From Thiopontia sp964647745 (lineage in GTDB: Bacteria; Pseudomonadota; Gammaproteobacteria; GCF-002020875), in contig CAZYJG010000087.1 of NCBI GenBank assembly GCA_964647745.1, forward strand, positions 1 through 5,177: a DNA stretch of 5,177 nucleotides. The letters run 5' to 3'. Below the pieces are notes generated by a model that was given only the letters and a program-made list of their open reading frames with translations, was not told the origin of the DNA and did no database searches. Position numbers and translations under genes: made by a program. Positions 1 to 5,177 of this stretch are shown one piece after another. How positions within the stretch are numbered: the first letter of the stretch is position 1; each line of letters starts with the position of its first letter.

Positions 1-77
1 TGGCGGAGCGGACGGGACTCGAACCCGCGACCCCCGGCGTGACAGGCCGGTATTCTAACCAACTGAACTACCGCTCC
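1..77 (-). tRNA. tRNA-Asp (anticodon GUC)
   Basis: Read on the minus strand this 77-base segment folds into a complete cloverleaf. The 7-bp acceptor stem GGAGCGG pairs with CCGCTCC, the T arm carries GGTTCGAGTCC, and the anticodon GTC lies at window positions 43-41 in the loop CTGTCAC. The 3' CCA is encoded at positions 3-1, as is usual in gammaproteobacteria. The sequence closely resembles E. coli tRNA-Asp. It decodes GAC and GAU; position 34 is a G that is normally modified to queuosine in this family (family knowledge, not visible here). It lies 18 bases downstream of tRNA-Val, so the two are probably cut from one precursor. The mature 3' end coincides with the window edge, so its terminator or next gene is not visible. 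Confidence 0.98.
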
Positions 78-95
78 ACAATTCATCAATATATT

Positions 96-171
96 TGGTG
101 GGTGCTGCAGGGATCGAACCTGCGACCCTCGCCTTGTAAGGGCGATGCTCTCCCAGCTGAGCTAAGCACCC
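96..171 (-). tRNA. tRNA-Val (anticodon UAC)
   Basis: This is a complete 76-base cloverleaf on the minus strand. The acceptor stem GGGTGCT pairs perfectly with AGCACCC, the D arm is GCTC/GAGC, and the anticodon stem TCGCC/GGCGA encloses loop CTTACAA with anticodon TAC at window positions 138-136. The T stem is GCAGG/CCTGC with loop TTCGATC, and CCA is encoded at 98-96. It matches the gammaproteobacterial tRNA-Val(UAC) pattern, which reads GUA, GUG and, with modified U34, GUU. It precedes tRNA-Asp in the direction of transcription. Whether it has its own promoter or is read through from lon is not settled; a weak promoter candidate lies at 217-245. Confidence 0.98.
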
Positions 172-177
172 CATCCC

Positions 178-200
178 GTGGAAACCCTTCGGTTCTCCAC
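178..200 (-). other. Leader hairpin upstream of tRNA-Val
   Basis: On the minus strand, nine base pairs (GTGGA-AACC with GGTTTCCAC) form around a GAAG loop, with a single bulged G. The hairpin ends 6 bases before the first base of tRNA-Val. No T tract follows it on either strand, so it does not look like an intrinsic terminator. A role as a processing landmark or spacer in the tRNA precursor is inference; it may have no function. Confidence 0.4.
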
Positions 201-216
201 TCGGACAGCGCGCGCT

Positions 217-245
217 AGTTTACGGTATCCTCCCCCGCTTTACCA
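217..245 (-). promoter_or_regulatory. Weak promoter candidate for the tRNA pair
   Basis: On the minus strand TAAACT (217-222, 4 of 6 to the -10 consensus) lies 17 bases from TGGTAA (240-245, only 3 of 6 to -35). An alternating GCGCGC stretch follows directly (215-208). GC-rich discriminators are typical of stable-RNA promoters under stringent control (established knowledge), and A/T-rich DNA upstream (243-275) could serve as an UP-like element (inference). The predicted start near 210 would give a leader of about 39 bases before tRNA-Val. The -35 box is poor, so this is only a suggestion. Confidence 0.28.
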
Positions 246-275
246 GTTTAAAACCGGAGTTTTTTCAAAAAAACT
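243..275. repeat. Two adjacent AT-rich inverted repeats after lon
   Basis: AGTTTTTT (258-265) and AAAAAACT (268-275) form a perfect 8-bp inverted repeat. Immediately beside it, CCAGTTT (243-249) and AAACCGG (251-257) form a second near-perfect one around a single central base. On the lon transcript the first would give a run of seven U within an A-U hairpin about 30 bases after the stop codon. It could act as a weak lon terminator or as an A/T-rich upstream element for the tRNA promoter. It lacks the GC-rich stem followed by a free U tract of a standard intrinsic terminator, so the role is open. Confidence 0.4.
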
Positions 276-304
276 GCCCCGAAACCGTCCGCGCTGGAGG
301 TATC

Positions 305-2749
305 CTAATGGGTCTGAATCGGTGAGGATTCCGAACTCTCGGCAGCGTGGTTATCCCCGCTCTCTGCGCCCTTCTCTACACCCTCCTGCTCACTCAACGG
401 CTGCGGTGAGTGCTGCAGCGCAATCTCCAGCACCTCATCCACCCAGCGCACCGGTTTTACCTCAAGATCCTTGAGAATATTCTCCGGTATCTCCTTGAGA
501 TCCTTTCTGTTCTCCTCCGGAATCAACACGGTCTTGATCCCTCCCCGATGGGCAGCGAGCATCTTCTCCTTGAGTCCGCCAATCGGCAGTACCTCGCCAC
601 GCAGGGTGATCTCTCCAGTCATTGCCACATCGGCCCGTACCGGAATACCGGTCAGCACAGAGACCAGTGCGGTACACATCCCGATCCCGGCACTGGGGCC
701 ATCCTTCGGAATTGCCCCCTCGGGGACGTGAATATGGATGTCACTCGTCTCATACTCGGAGGATTTGATGCCCAACACTGCAGAGCGACTCCTGACAACG
801 GTCATCGCCGCCTGGATCGACTCCTTCATCACCTCACCCAGCTGTCCGGTTACAGAGAACTTGCCCTTGCCGGGCATCACTGCCCCCTCAATGGTCAACA
901 GCTCTCCACCCACCTGGGTCCAGGCCAGCCCGGTCACCTGACCGATCTGATCCTTCTCGTCTGCCAGCCCATAACGGAATTTCTTGACCCCGAGATAGTG
1001 TTCGAGGTTGCGGACCGATACCGAGACCCTCCCCTTCTGTTTCTTCAGCACCAGCTCCTTGACCACCTTGCGCAGCACCTTGGAGAGCTCACGCTCAAGG
1101 TTTCGCACCCCCGCCTCGCGGGTGTAGTGGCGAATCAGCTGCAGAATCGCCCCCTCGCTAATGGTCACCTCTCGCTCCCTGAGACCATTGCTCTTCATCT
1201 GCTTGGGAATCAGGTAGCGCTGGGCAATGTTGAGCTTCTCCTCCTCGGTATAACCGGGGATTCGAATCACCTCCATGCGGTCCAGCAGCGGGCCGGGAAT
1301 ATTCATGCTGTTTGCGGTGGCCACAAACATCACATCGGAGAGGTCATAATCGACCTCCAGATAGTGGTCTGCAAAGGTATCGTTCTGTTCCGGGTCGAGC
1401 ACCTCCAGCAGCGCCGATGCGGGATCACCCCGAAAGTCCATCGCCATCTTGTCAATCTCATCCAGCAGGAAGAGCGGATTCCTGACCTCTACCTTGCTCA
1501 TGTTCTGGATGATCTTGCCCGGCATGGAGCCGATATAGGTACGCCGGTGACCACGAATCTCCGCCTCATCGCGCACCCCACCCAGTGACATGCGGACAAA
1601 TTTCCGGCTGGTGGCACGGGCAATCGATTGCCCCAGTGAGGTCTTGCCAACGCCGGGAGGACCTACCAGACAGAGGATGGCCCCCTTGATCTTGCCGACA
1701 CGTTTCTGTACCGCGAGGTACTCCAGAATGCGCTCCTTGACCTCCTCCAGGCCGTAGTGGTCCTCATTGAGGATCTCCTCGGCACGGGCCAGATCATTGC
1801 GCAGGCGCGAGCGCTTCACCCAGGGGACGCCAATCAGGGTCTCGATATAGGTGCGTACCACCGCGGCCTCGGCAGACATCGGCGACATCATCTTCAGCTT
1901 CTTGAGCTCGGATTCCGCCTTCTCCCGCGCCTCCCCGGACATTTTGGTCTCCCTGACCTTTCTCTCCAGTTCATCAGTCTCACTGCTGCCATCCTCAGAC
2001 TCACCCAGCTCCTTCTGGATCGCCTTGATCTGCTCATTCAGATAGAACTCACGCTGGTTGCGCTCCATCTGCTTCTTGACCCGCCCCCGGACCCGCTTCT
2101 CCACCTCCAGGATATCGAGCTCCCCCTCCATCACAGAGAGGATATGCTCCATCCGCTCCTGCACATCGAAGGTCTCCAGCAGCTGCTGCTTCTCATCAAT
2201 CTTGAGCGTCATGTGGGCTGCCACTGTATCGCTGAGTCGTGACGGGTCATCGATTCCGGCCAGCGAGGTGAGAACCTCCGGCGGAATCTTCTTGTTCATC
2301 TTGACGTAGTGCTCAAACTGCCCCTGAATGGAGCGCGCCAGCACATCAATCTCGGAGCCACCAGCCATCTGTTCACGGTGAACGGTCACCCGGGCACGGA
2401 GCTGCCCCTGCTCCTCCCCGATGGCATGGATCAGAGCCCGATTGACCCCCTCCACCAGCACCTTGACTGTGCCGTCGGGCAGTTTCAGAAGCTGCAGAAT
2501 GGTGGCGACGGTACCGGCAGAGAAGAGATCCTCAACCTCCGGCTCATCCTTGCTGGCACTCTTCTGGGCGACCAGCAGAATCTGCTTCTCATCTGCCATC
2601 GCGCTCTCCAGTGCCGCAATCGAGCGCGGGCGACCGACAAAGAGCGGGATCACCATGTGTGGATAGACCACTACATCACGCAGTGGCAGAACGGAGTACT
2701 CCTGCTCCAGTGGATCGGAAAAATCCAGGCTCTTGCCTTCTGTTCCCAT
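305..2749 (-). CDS. lon: Lon ATP-dependent serine protease
   Basis: Homohexameric cytosolic AAA+ protease that degrades misfolded proteins and short-lived regulators. The product is 814 residues (E. coli 784). The N-terminal substrate-recognition domain spans about 18-210 (LPLRDVVVYPHMVIPLFVGR at 21-40), followed by a charged helical region at about 215-290. In the AAA+ module I see Walker A GPPGVGKT (363-370), Walker B LFLLDEID (426-433), sensor 1 N480, arginine finger R491 and sensor 2 R549. The protease domain has PKDGPSAG with nucleophile S686 and catalytic partner K729, spaced 43 residues as in E. coli. The last 34 residues or so extend past the usual end and are rich in Glu and Ser. I chose the ATG at 2749, 16 bases after clpX; the only longer start is a TTG inside clpX. 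No good Shine-Dalgarno is visible, which suggests translational coupling to clpX. The stop is TAG. Identity is certain and the start fairly sure. Confidence 0.97.
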   Translation of the reverse strand: MGTEGKSLDFSDPLEQEYSVLPLRDVVVYPHMVIPLFVGRPRSIAALESAMADEKQILLVAQKSASKDEPEVEDLFSAGTVATILQLLKLPDGTVKVLVEGVNRALIHAIGEEQGQLRARVTVHREQMAGGSEIDVLARSIQGQFEHYVKMNKKIPPEVLTSLAGIDDPSRLSDTVAAHMTLKIDEKQQLLETFDVQERMEHILSVMEGELDILEVEKRVRGRVKKQMERNQREFYLNEQIKAIQKELGESEDGSSETDELERKVRETKMSGEAREKAESELKKLKMMSPMSAEAAVVRTYIETLIGVPWVKRSRLRNDLARAEEILNEDHYGLEEVKERILEYLAVQKRVGKIKGAILCLVGPPGVGKTSLGQSIARATSRKFVRMSLGGVRDEAEIRGHRRTYIGSMPGKIIQNMSKVEVRNPLFLLDEIDKMAMDFRGDPASALLEVLDPEQNDTFADHYLEVDYDLSDVMFVATANSMNIPGPLLDRMEVIRIPGYTEEEKLNIAQRYLIPKQMKSNGLREREVTISEGAILQLIRHYTREAGVRNLERELSKVLRKVVKELVLKKQKGRVSVSVRNLEHYLGVKKFRYGLADEKDQIGQVTGLAWTQVGGELLTIEGAVMPGKGKFSVTGQLGEVMKESIQAAMTVVRSRSAVLGIKSSEYETSDIHIHVPEGAIPKDGPSAGIGMCTALVSVLTGIPVRADVAMTGEITLRGEVLPIGGLKEKMLAAHRGGIKTVLIPEENRKDLKEIPENILKDLEVKPVRWVDEVLEIALQHSPQPLSEQEGVEKGAESGDNHAAESSESSPIQTH

Positions 2750-2765
2750 GTTGCTCGACTGCTTT

Positions 2766-4034
2766 CTATTCGGATGCCGCGAGCTTCTGCTGCTCGCCAC
2801 CCTCAAAGATCAGCAGAGGCTCTGATTTCCCCTCAATGACCGAGGCGTCAACAACCACCTTCTCCACATTCTCGTAGGATGGGAGATGATACATGGTATC
2901 GAGCAGCGCGTGCTCAAGGATGGAGCGCAGGCCACGTGCACCGGTCTTGCGCTTGATCGCCTTCCTGGAGATGGCACGCAGGGCATCCTCGCGAATATCG
3001 AGCTCAACACCCTCCATCTCGAAGAGTTTGCCGTACTGTTTGGTCAGTGCATTTTTCGGTTCGGTCAGGATTCTTACCAACGCATCCTCATCCAGCTCCT
3101 GCAGGGTGGCCTCCACCGGGAGGCGGCCCACAAACTCGGGGATCAGCCCATACTTGATCAGGTCCTCAGGCTCCACATCGGTGAGGATCTCACCAACAGA
3201 ACGCTCATCATCCTTCCCCTTGACCTCGGCAGAGAATCCAATCCCACTCTTCTCGGAGCGGTCACGAATAATCTTGTCCAGACCGGCAAAGGCACCGCCA
3301 CAGATAAAGAGGATCTTGCTGGTATCAACCTGCAGGAACTCCTGCTGTGGATGCTTGCGTCCACCCTGTGGTGGTACGGATGCGATGGTTCCCTCGACCA
3401 GCTTCAGCAGTGCCTGCTGCACACCCTCACCGGAGACATCCCGGGTGATGGAGGGGTTATCGGACTTGCGGGAGATCTTGTCAATCTCGTCTACATAGAT
3501 GATGCCGCTCTCGGCGCGCTCCACATCATAGTCGCACTTCATCAGCAGCTTCTGGATGATGTTCTCCACATCCTCGCCCACATAGCCCGCCTCTGTCAGG
3601 GTGGTGGCATCGGCCATGGTAAAGGGGACATTGAGGATGCGGGCCAGGGTCTCGGCCAGCAGTGTCTTTCCGGACCCGGTTGGCCCAATCAGCAACACAT
3701 TGCTCTTTGCCAGCTCTACATCATCCCGCTTGTATCCAGACTCCACACGCTTGTAGTGGTTGTATACGGCGACCGAGAGGGTCTTCTTGGCCTGATCCTG
3801 GCTGATGACATAGTCATCGAGTGTTGCCCGAATCTTCTCCGGGATCGGGAGGGAGGATTCCGAGCTCTCGCCCTCCCCCTCATCCTGCTCCTCGCGGATG
3901 ATGTCATTACAGAGCTCAACACACTCATCACAGACATAAACAGATGGACCTGCGATCAGTTTTCGCACCTCATTCTGGCTCTTTCCACAGAAAGAGCAGT
4001 AGAGCAGCTTGCCATCTTCGTCATGTTCACTCAT
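2766..4034 (-). CDS. clpX: ClpX, ATPase and specificity subunit of ClpXP
   Basis: Hexameric AAA+ unfoldase that recognises tagged substrates (for example ssrA-tagged chains) and threads them into ClpP. It is 422 residues, near the E. coli length of 424. The N-terminal zinc-binding domain has C13, C16, C35 and C38 in a C-x2-C-x18-C-x2-C pattern; an acidic linker follows at 47-60. Walker A is GPTGSGKT (117-124), the pore-1 loop is GYVGED (150-155), and Walker B is IIYVDEID (178-185). The RKH loop is at 226-228, the ClpP-docking IGF loop at 265-267, the arginine finger is R304, and sensor 2 R367 sits in GARGLR. The ATG at 4034 is preceded by AAGGTG (4043-4048) at an 8-base spacing, a credible ribosome binding site. 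The gene lies 316 bases after clpP and 16 bases before lon, so it probably shares a transcript with lon, while its link to clpP looks interrupted. All key residues are intact. Confidence 0.98.
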   Translation of the reverse strand: MSEHDEDGKLLYCSFCGKSQNEVRKLIAGPSVYVCDECVELCNDIIREEQDEGEGESSESSLPIPEKIRATLDDYVISQDQAKKTLSVAVYNHYKRVESGYKRDDVELAKSNVLLIGPTGSGKTLLAETLARILNVPFTMADATTLTEAGYVGEDVENIIQKLLMKCDYDVERAESGIIYVDEIDKISRKSDNPSITRDVSGEGVQQALLKLVEGTIASVPPQGGRKHPQQEFLQVDTSKILFICGGAFAGLDKIIRDRSEKSGIGFSAEVKGKDDERSVGEILTDVEPEDLIKYGLIPEFVGRLPVEATLQELDEDALVRILTEPKNALTKQYGKLFEMEGVELDIREDALRAISRKAIKRKTGARGLRSILEHALLDTMYHLPSYENVEKVVVDASVIEGKSEPLLIFEGGEQQKLAASE

Positions 4035-4083
4035 TCAACCAGCACCTTCAATCTATTGTCATTAACCTGTAACAGAATCTCAA

Positions 4084-4111
4084 ATCTTACACACTCGCCA
4101 TGATCCTGCAA
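4084..4111 (-). promoter_or_regulatory. Weak proximal promoter candidate for clpX
   Basis: On the minus strand TTGCAG (4106-4111) lies 16 bases from TAAGAT (4084-4089, 4 of 6 to the -10 consensus). A start near 4077 would give a leader of roughly 40 bases that keeps the AAGGTG ribosome binding site. The -35 matches only TTG and overlaps the TGCA palindrome, where a regulator could compete with RNA polymerase (inference). The evidence is consensus matching by eye only. Confidence 0.28.
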
Positions 4112-4120
4112 GTACCTGCA
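4105..4120. repeat. CCTGCA direct repeat and TGCA palindrome
   Basis: CCTGCA occurs at 4105-4110 and again at 4115-4120, exactly 10 bases (about one helical turn) apart; a third copy lies at 4187-4192. The segment 4107-4120, TGCAAGTACCTGCA, is also an imperfect 14-base palindrome centred on GTAC. Symmetry and phasing of this kind fit a dimeric regulator site, but no known operator is recognised, and short repeats like this can arise by chance. Confidence 0.3.
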
Positions 4121-4230
4121 TCAACTATGCACAACCCATTGATCCAACAGGAAATACCGACAGCTTCAGGCGACTGCCAGCAACCCCCTGCAGAACATTG
4201 GACAACCACCACTGAAAATAGTGCACTTAT

Positions 4231-4280
4231 CTTTTCTGAACAGATGGTTACTGAGATAGCAGAACACAACGGCAGAAAAG
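4231..4280 (-). other. Nested inverted repeat in the clpX leader
   Basis: CTTTTCTG (4231-4238) and CAGAAAAG (4273-4280) are perfect 8-base complements. Inside them, GTTaCTG (4247-4253) pairs with CAGAAC (4260-4265), six base pairs with one bulged A around a 6-base loop. The two internal-loop sides are nearly equal (8 and 7 bases). If clpX is transcribed from the TATAAT box at 4307-4312, this element would lie near the 5' end of its leader RNA. It resembles no riboswitch or RNA thermometer I recognise; function is unknown. Confidence 0.35.
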
Positions 4281-4306
4281 CGGCAGCATCAGGAGTACTG
4301 CTTCCA

Positions 4307-4337
4307 ATTATACAGAAAGAGCCTTCGAAAAAACCAA
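4307..4337 (-). promoter_or_regulatory. Distal promoter candidate for clpX (perfect TATAAT)
   Basis: The minus strand reads TATAAT at 4312-4307, a perfect sigma-70 -10 box, just past the clpP terminator. The best -35 is TTGGTT (4337-4332) at a long 19-base spacing, and it lies inside the terminator stem. A start near 4300 would give clpX an untranslated leader of about 265 bases. The -10 match is exact but the -35 is poor, so activity is uncertain. Confidence 0.35.
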
Positions 4338-4352
4338 CTACTACTGTTGGTT
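4328..4352 (-). terminator. Intrinsic terminator overlapping the clpP stop codon
   Basis: On the minus strand AACCAAC (4352-4346) pairs perfectly with GTTGGTT (4338-4332) around a 7-base loop. A T run follows: six T in total from 4333 to 4328, four of them after the stem. The first two stem bases are the last two of the clpP TAA stop. The stem is 7 bp with only three G-C pairs, so termination may be partial, which would let some tig-clpP transcripts read into clpX. Confidence 0.6.
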
Positions 4353-4959
4353 ATTGGGAGCGGCTGGAGAGTACCTGATCAATCAGTCCATACTCGACCG
4401 AAACATCCCCACTCATGAAATTATCACGGTCGGTATCCCTGCGGATCTGCTCGATGGGCTGTCCAGTATGGTTGGCCAGGATGGTATTGAGGCGCTCACG
4501 CACATCCAGAATCTCCTTGGCATGGATCTCGATATCCGAGGCCTGCCCCTGGAAGCCGCCGAGCGGCTGATGAATCATCATCCTGGAGTGCGGCAGACAG
4601 AAGCGCTTGCCGTTGGCTCCACCTGCAAGCAGGAGTGCCCCCATGCTGGCCGCCTGACCGATGCACATGGTGCTGACATCCGGCTTGATGAACTGCATGG
4701 TGTCATAGATGGAGAGACCGGCGGTAACCGACCCCCCTGGAGAGTTGATATAGAGGTGAATATCCTTGTCCGGATTCTCCGACTCCAGAAAGAGGAGTTG
4801 TGCCACCACCAGATTGGCCATCTGATCCTCGACCGGTCCCACCAGGAAGATAACGCGCTCCTTGAGCAGGCGGGAGTAGATGTCATAGGCGCGCTCTCCA
4901 CGCGAGGACTGCTCCACCACCATGGGGACCATGCCAAGATTCTCGATTGGTGAACTCAT
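4351..4959 (-). CDS. clpP: ClpP, proteolytic subunit of ClpXP
   Basis: Serine peptidase that forms a double-heptamer chamber in the cytosol and degrades proteins unfolded by ClpX (or ClpA where present). The product is 202 residues (E. coli 207). The catalytic triad is complete: S105 in GQAASMGA, H130 in MMIHQP and D179 in TDRDNF, with the same spacing as E. coli S97-H122-D171 of the mature protein. The oxyanion-hole segment is NSPGGSV (72-78). The mature N-terminus aligns at about residue 9 before VPMVVEQSSRGER, implying a propeptide of about 8 residues against 14 in E. coli. The ATG at 4959 is preceded by tandem purine-rich sites, AGAGGA (4965-4970) and GGAGG (4972-4976), so the start is secure. 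It follows tig by 30 bases, consistent with one transcript, and ends in a terminator-like hairpin. Confidence 0.98.
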   Translation of the reverse strand: MSSPIENLGMVPMVVEQSSRGERAYDIYSRLLKERVIFLVGPVEDQMANLVVAQLLFLESENPDKDIHLYINSPGGSVTAGLSIYDTMQFIKPDVSTMCIGQAASMGALLLAGGANGKRFCLPHSRMMIHQPLGGFQGQASDIEIHAKEILDVRERLNTILANHTGQPIEQIRRDTDRDNFMSGDVSVEYGLIDQVLSSRSQ

Positions 4960-4989
4960 TTGTTTCCTCTTCCTCCAGATATTGTAAAC

Positions 4990-5177
4990 CTACGCCGCAC
5001 TACCGGCATTAGCCTTCTGCATCAGCTCCTCAAAGCCCATGCCCGCCTCAACAACCTCAGCACCCTTCATGACCAGGTCCACAACCTGCTCCTCGAGGGC
5101 CAGGTTCTGTACCCCCTCCAGATGCTGGGGGTTGTTTTTGTACCACTCAACCACCTCTGCTGGATTCTCATAACCGG
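4990..5177 (-). CDS. tig: Trigger factor, C-terminal end (partial)
   Basis: Trigger factor is the ribosome-bound chaperone and peptidyl-prolyl isomerase that first meets nascent chains. Only the last 61 codons and a TAG stop (4992-4990) are inside the window; the rest continues beyond 5177. The visible part is the end of the C-terminal chaperone domain: it reads GYENPAEVVEWYKNN, then NLALEEQVVDLVMKGAEV, then GFEELMQKAN. This parallels the E. coli ending with its ALEEQAVEAVLAKAKV and FNELMNQQA stretches. The FKBP-type isomerase domain and ribosome-binding signature are outside the window, so their condition cannot be judged. Its position directly before clpP is the classic tig-clpP-clpX arrangement and supports the call. 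Confidence 0.93.
   Translation of the reverse strand, partial: GYENPAEVVEWYKNNPQHLEGVQNLALEEQVVDLVMKGAEVVEAGMGFEELMQKANAGSAA

Larger units (their letters stand above)
4035..4350 (-). other. Non-coding clpP-clpX gap with a probable clpX leader
   Basis: These 316 bases hold no convincing gene. The region is visibly richer in A and T than the flanking genes. The two short open frames in it have no ribosome binding site and no recognisable protein; one of them runs antisense into clpP. The gap contains, in order of clpX transcription, the clpP terminator hairpin, a TATAAT box, a nested inverted repeat, an imperfect TGCA palindrome and a weak proximal promoter candidate, each listed separately. 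From memory, the E. coli clpP-clpX gap is clearly shorter. The likely role is independent clpX(-lon) transcription with a 5' leader (inference). No match to a heat-shock sigma-32 promoter was seen by eye. Confidence 0.7.

Noticed and set aside
410..1588. Long open frame of 392 codons on the plus strand opposite lon.
   Set aside because: It is antisense to a certain gene, low-complexity Leu/His/Gln-rich, and has no recognisable domain; it is a shadow of lon codon bias.
2750..2806. A longer lon start, adding 19 residues.
   Set aside because: The codon at 2806 is TTG, it lies inside clpX, and the added residues (starting MRVASSRSSRH) do not resemble a Lon N-terminus. The ATG at 2749 gives a normal Lon start.
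2886..4103. Long open frame of 405 codons on the plus strand opposite clpX.
   Set aside because: It mirrors the whole of clpX and has no ribosome binding site or domain signature; explained by the codon composition of clpX.
4087..4269. Minus-strand 60-codon Cys-rich frame between clpP and clpX, a possible leader peptide.
   Set aside because: It starts with TTG, has no Shine-Dalgarno upstream, and overlaps the inverted repeat and promoter candidates; no homology is recognised.
4078..4350. Sigma-32 heat-shock promoter upstream of clpX.
   Set aside because: I looked for CTTGAAA followed by CCCATNT at suitable spacing on the minus strand and found no convincing pair; weak variants cannot be excluded by eye.
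4100..4378. Plus-strand 92-codon frame in the clpP-clpX gap.
   Set aside because: It has no ribosome binding site, reads through the clpP terminator into antisense clpP, and resembles no known protein.
1..5177. An undescribed biological system, mobile element or CRISPR array.
   Set aside because: All coding capacity is taken by tig, clpP, clpX and lon; no transposase, integrase, spaced direct-repeat array or unknown protein family is present.

Overview
The window is a conserved housekeeping block for bacterial protein quality control, followed by two tRNA genes. Every confident gene lies on the minus strand, so the biological order runs from the right edge to the left: trigger factor (tig, 3' end only), clpP, clpX, lon, tRNA-Val(UAC), tRNA-Asp(GUC). 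The order tig-clpP-clpX-lon, the gamma-type protein sequences (ClpX, ClpP and Lon align residue for residue with the E. coli proteins around their active sites), tRNA genes with encoded CCA ends and a moderately GC-rich composition point to a gammaproteobacterium. A Chromatiales-like or sulfur-oxidiser relative is possible, but the sequence does not prove genus or family.

Layout, right to left: 5177-4990 holds the last 61 residues of trigger factor. After a 30-base gap with a strong purine-rich ribosome binding site comes clpP (4959-4351). An intrinsic-terminator-like hairpin overlaps the clpP stop codon. A 316-base non-coding gap (4350-4035) then separates clpP from clpX and contains a TATAAT box, a nested inverted repeat, a TGCA palindrome and a second weak promoter candidate. 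clpX (4034-2766) is followed after only 16 bases by lon (2749-305). A 133-base gap between lon and tRNA-Val carries two adjacent AT-rich inverted repeats, a weak promoter candidate with a GC-rich discriminator, and a leader hairpin. tRNA-Val (171-96) and tRNA-Asp (77-1) lie 18 bases apart.

The proteins act together. Trigger factor binds nascent chains at the ribosome exit. ClpX unfolds tagged or damaged proteins and feeds them into the ClpP chamber. Lon is an independent ATP-dependent protease for misfolded and regulatory substrates. All active-site residues I could place are intact, and I see no mobile element, CRISPR array, phage gene or novel protein family. The points worth a second look concern regulation: the apparent transcriptional break between clpP and clpX with a long structured clpX leader, the tight clpX-lon junction with little room for a separate heat-shock promoter, and tRNA genes sitting directly after lon where many relatives carry hupB.
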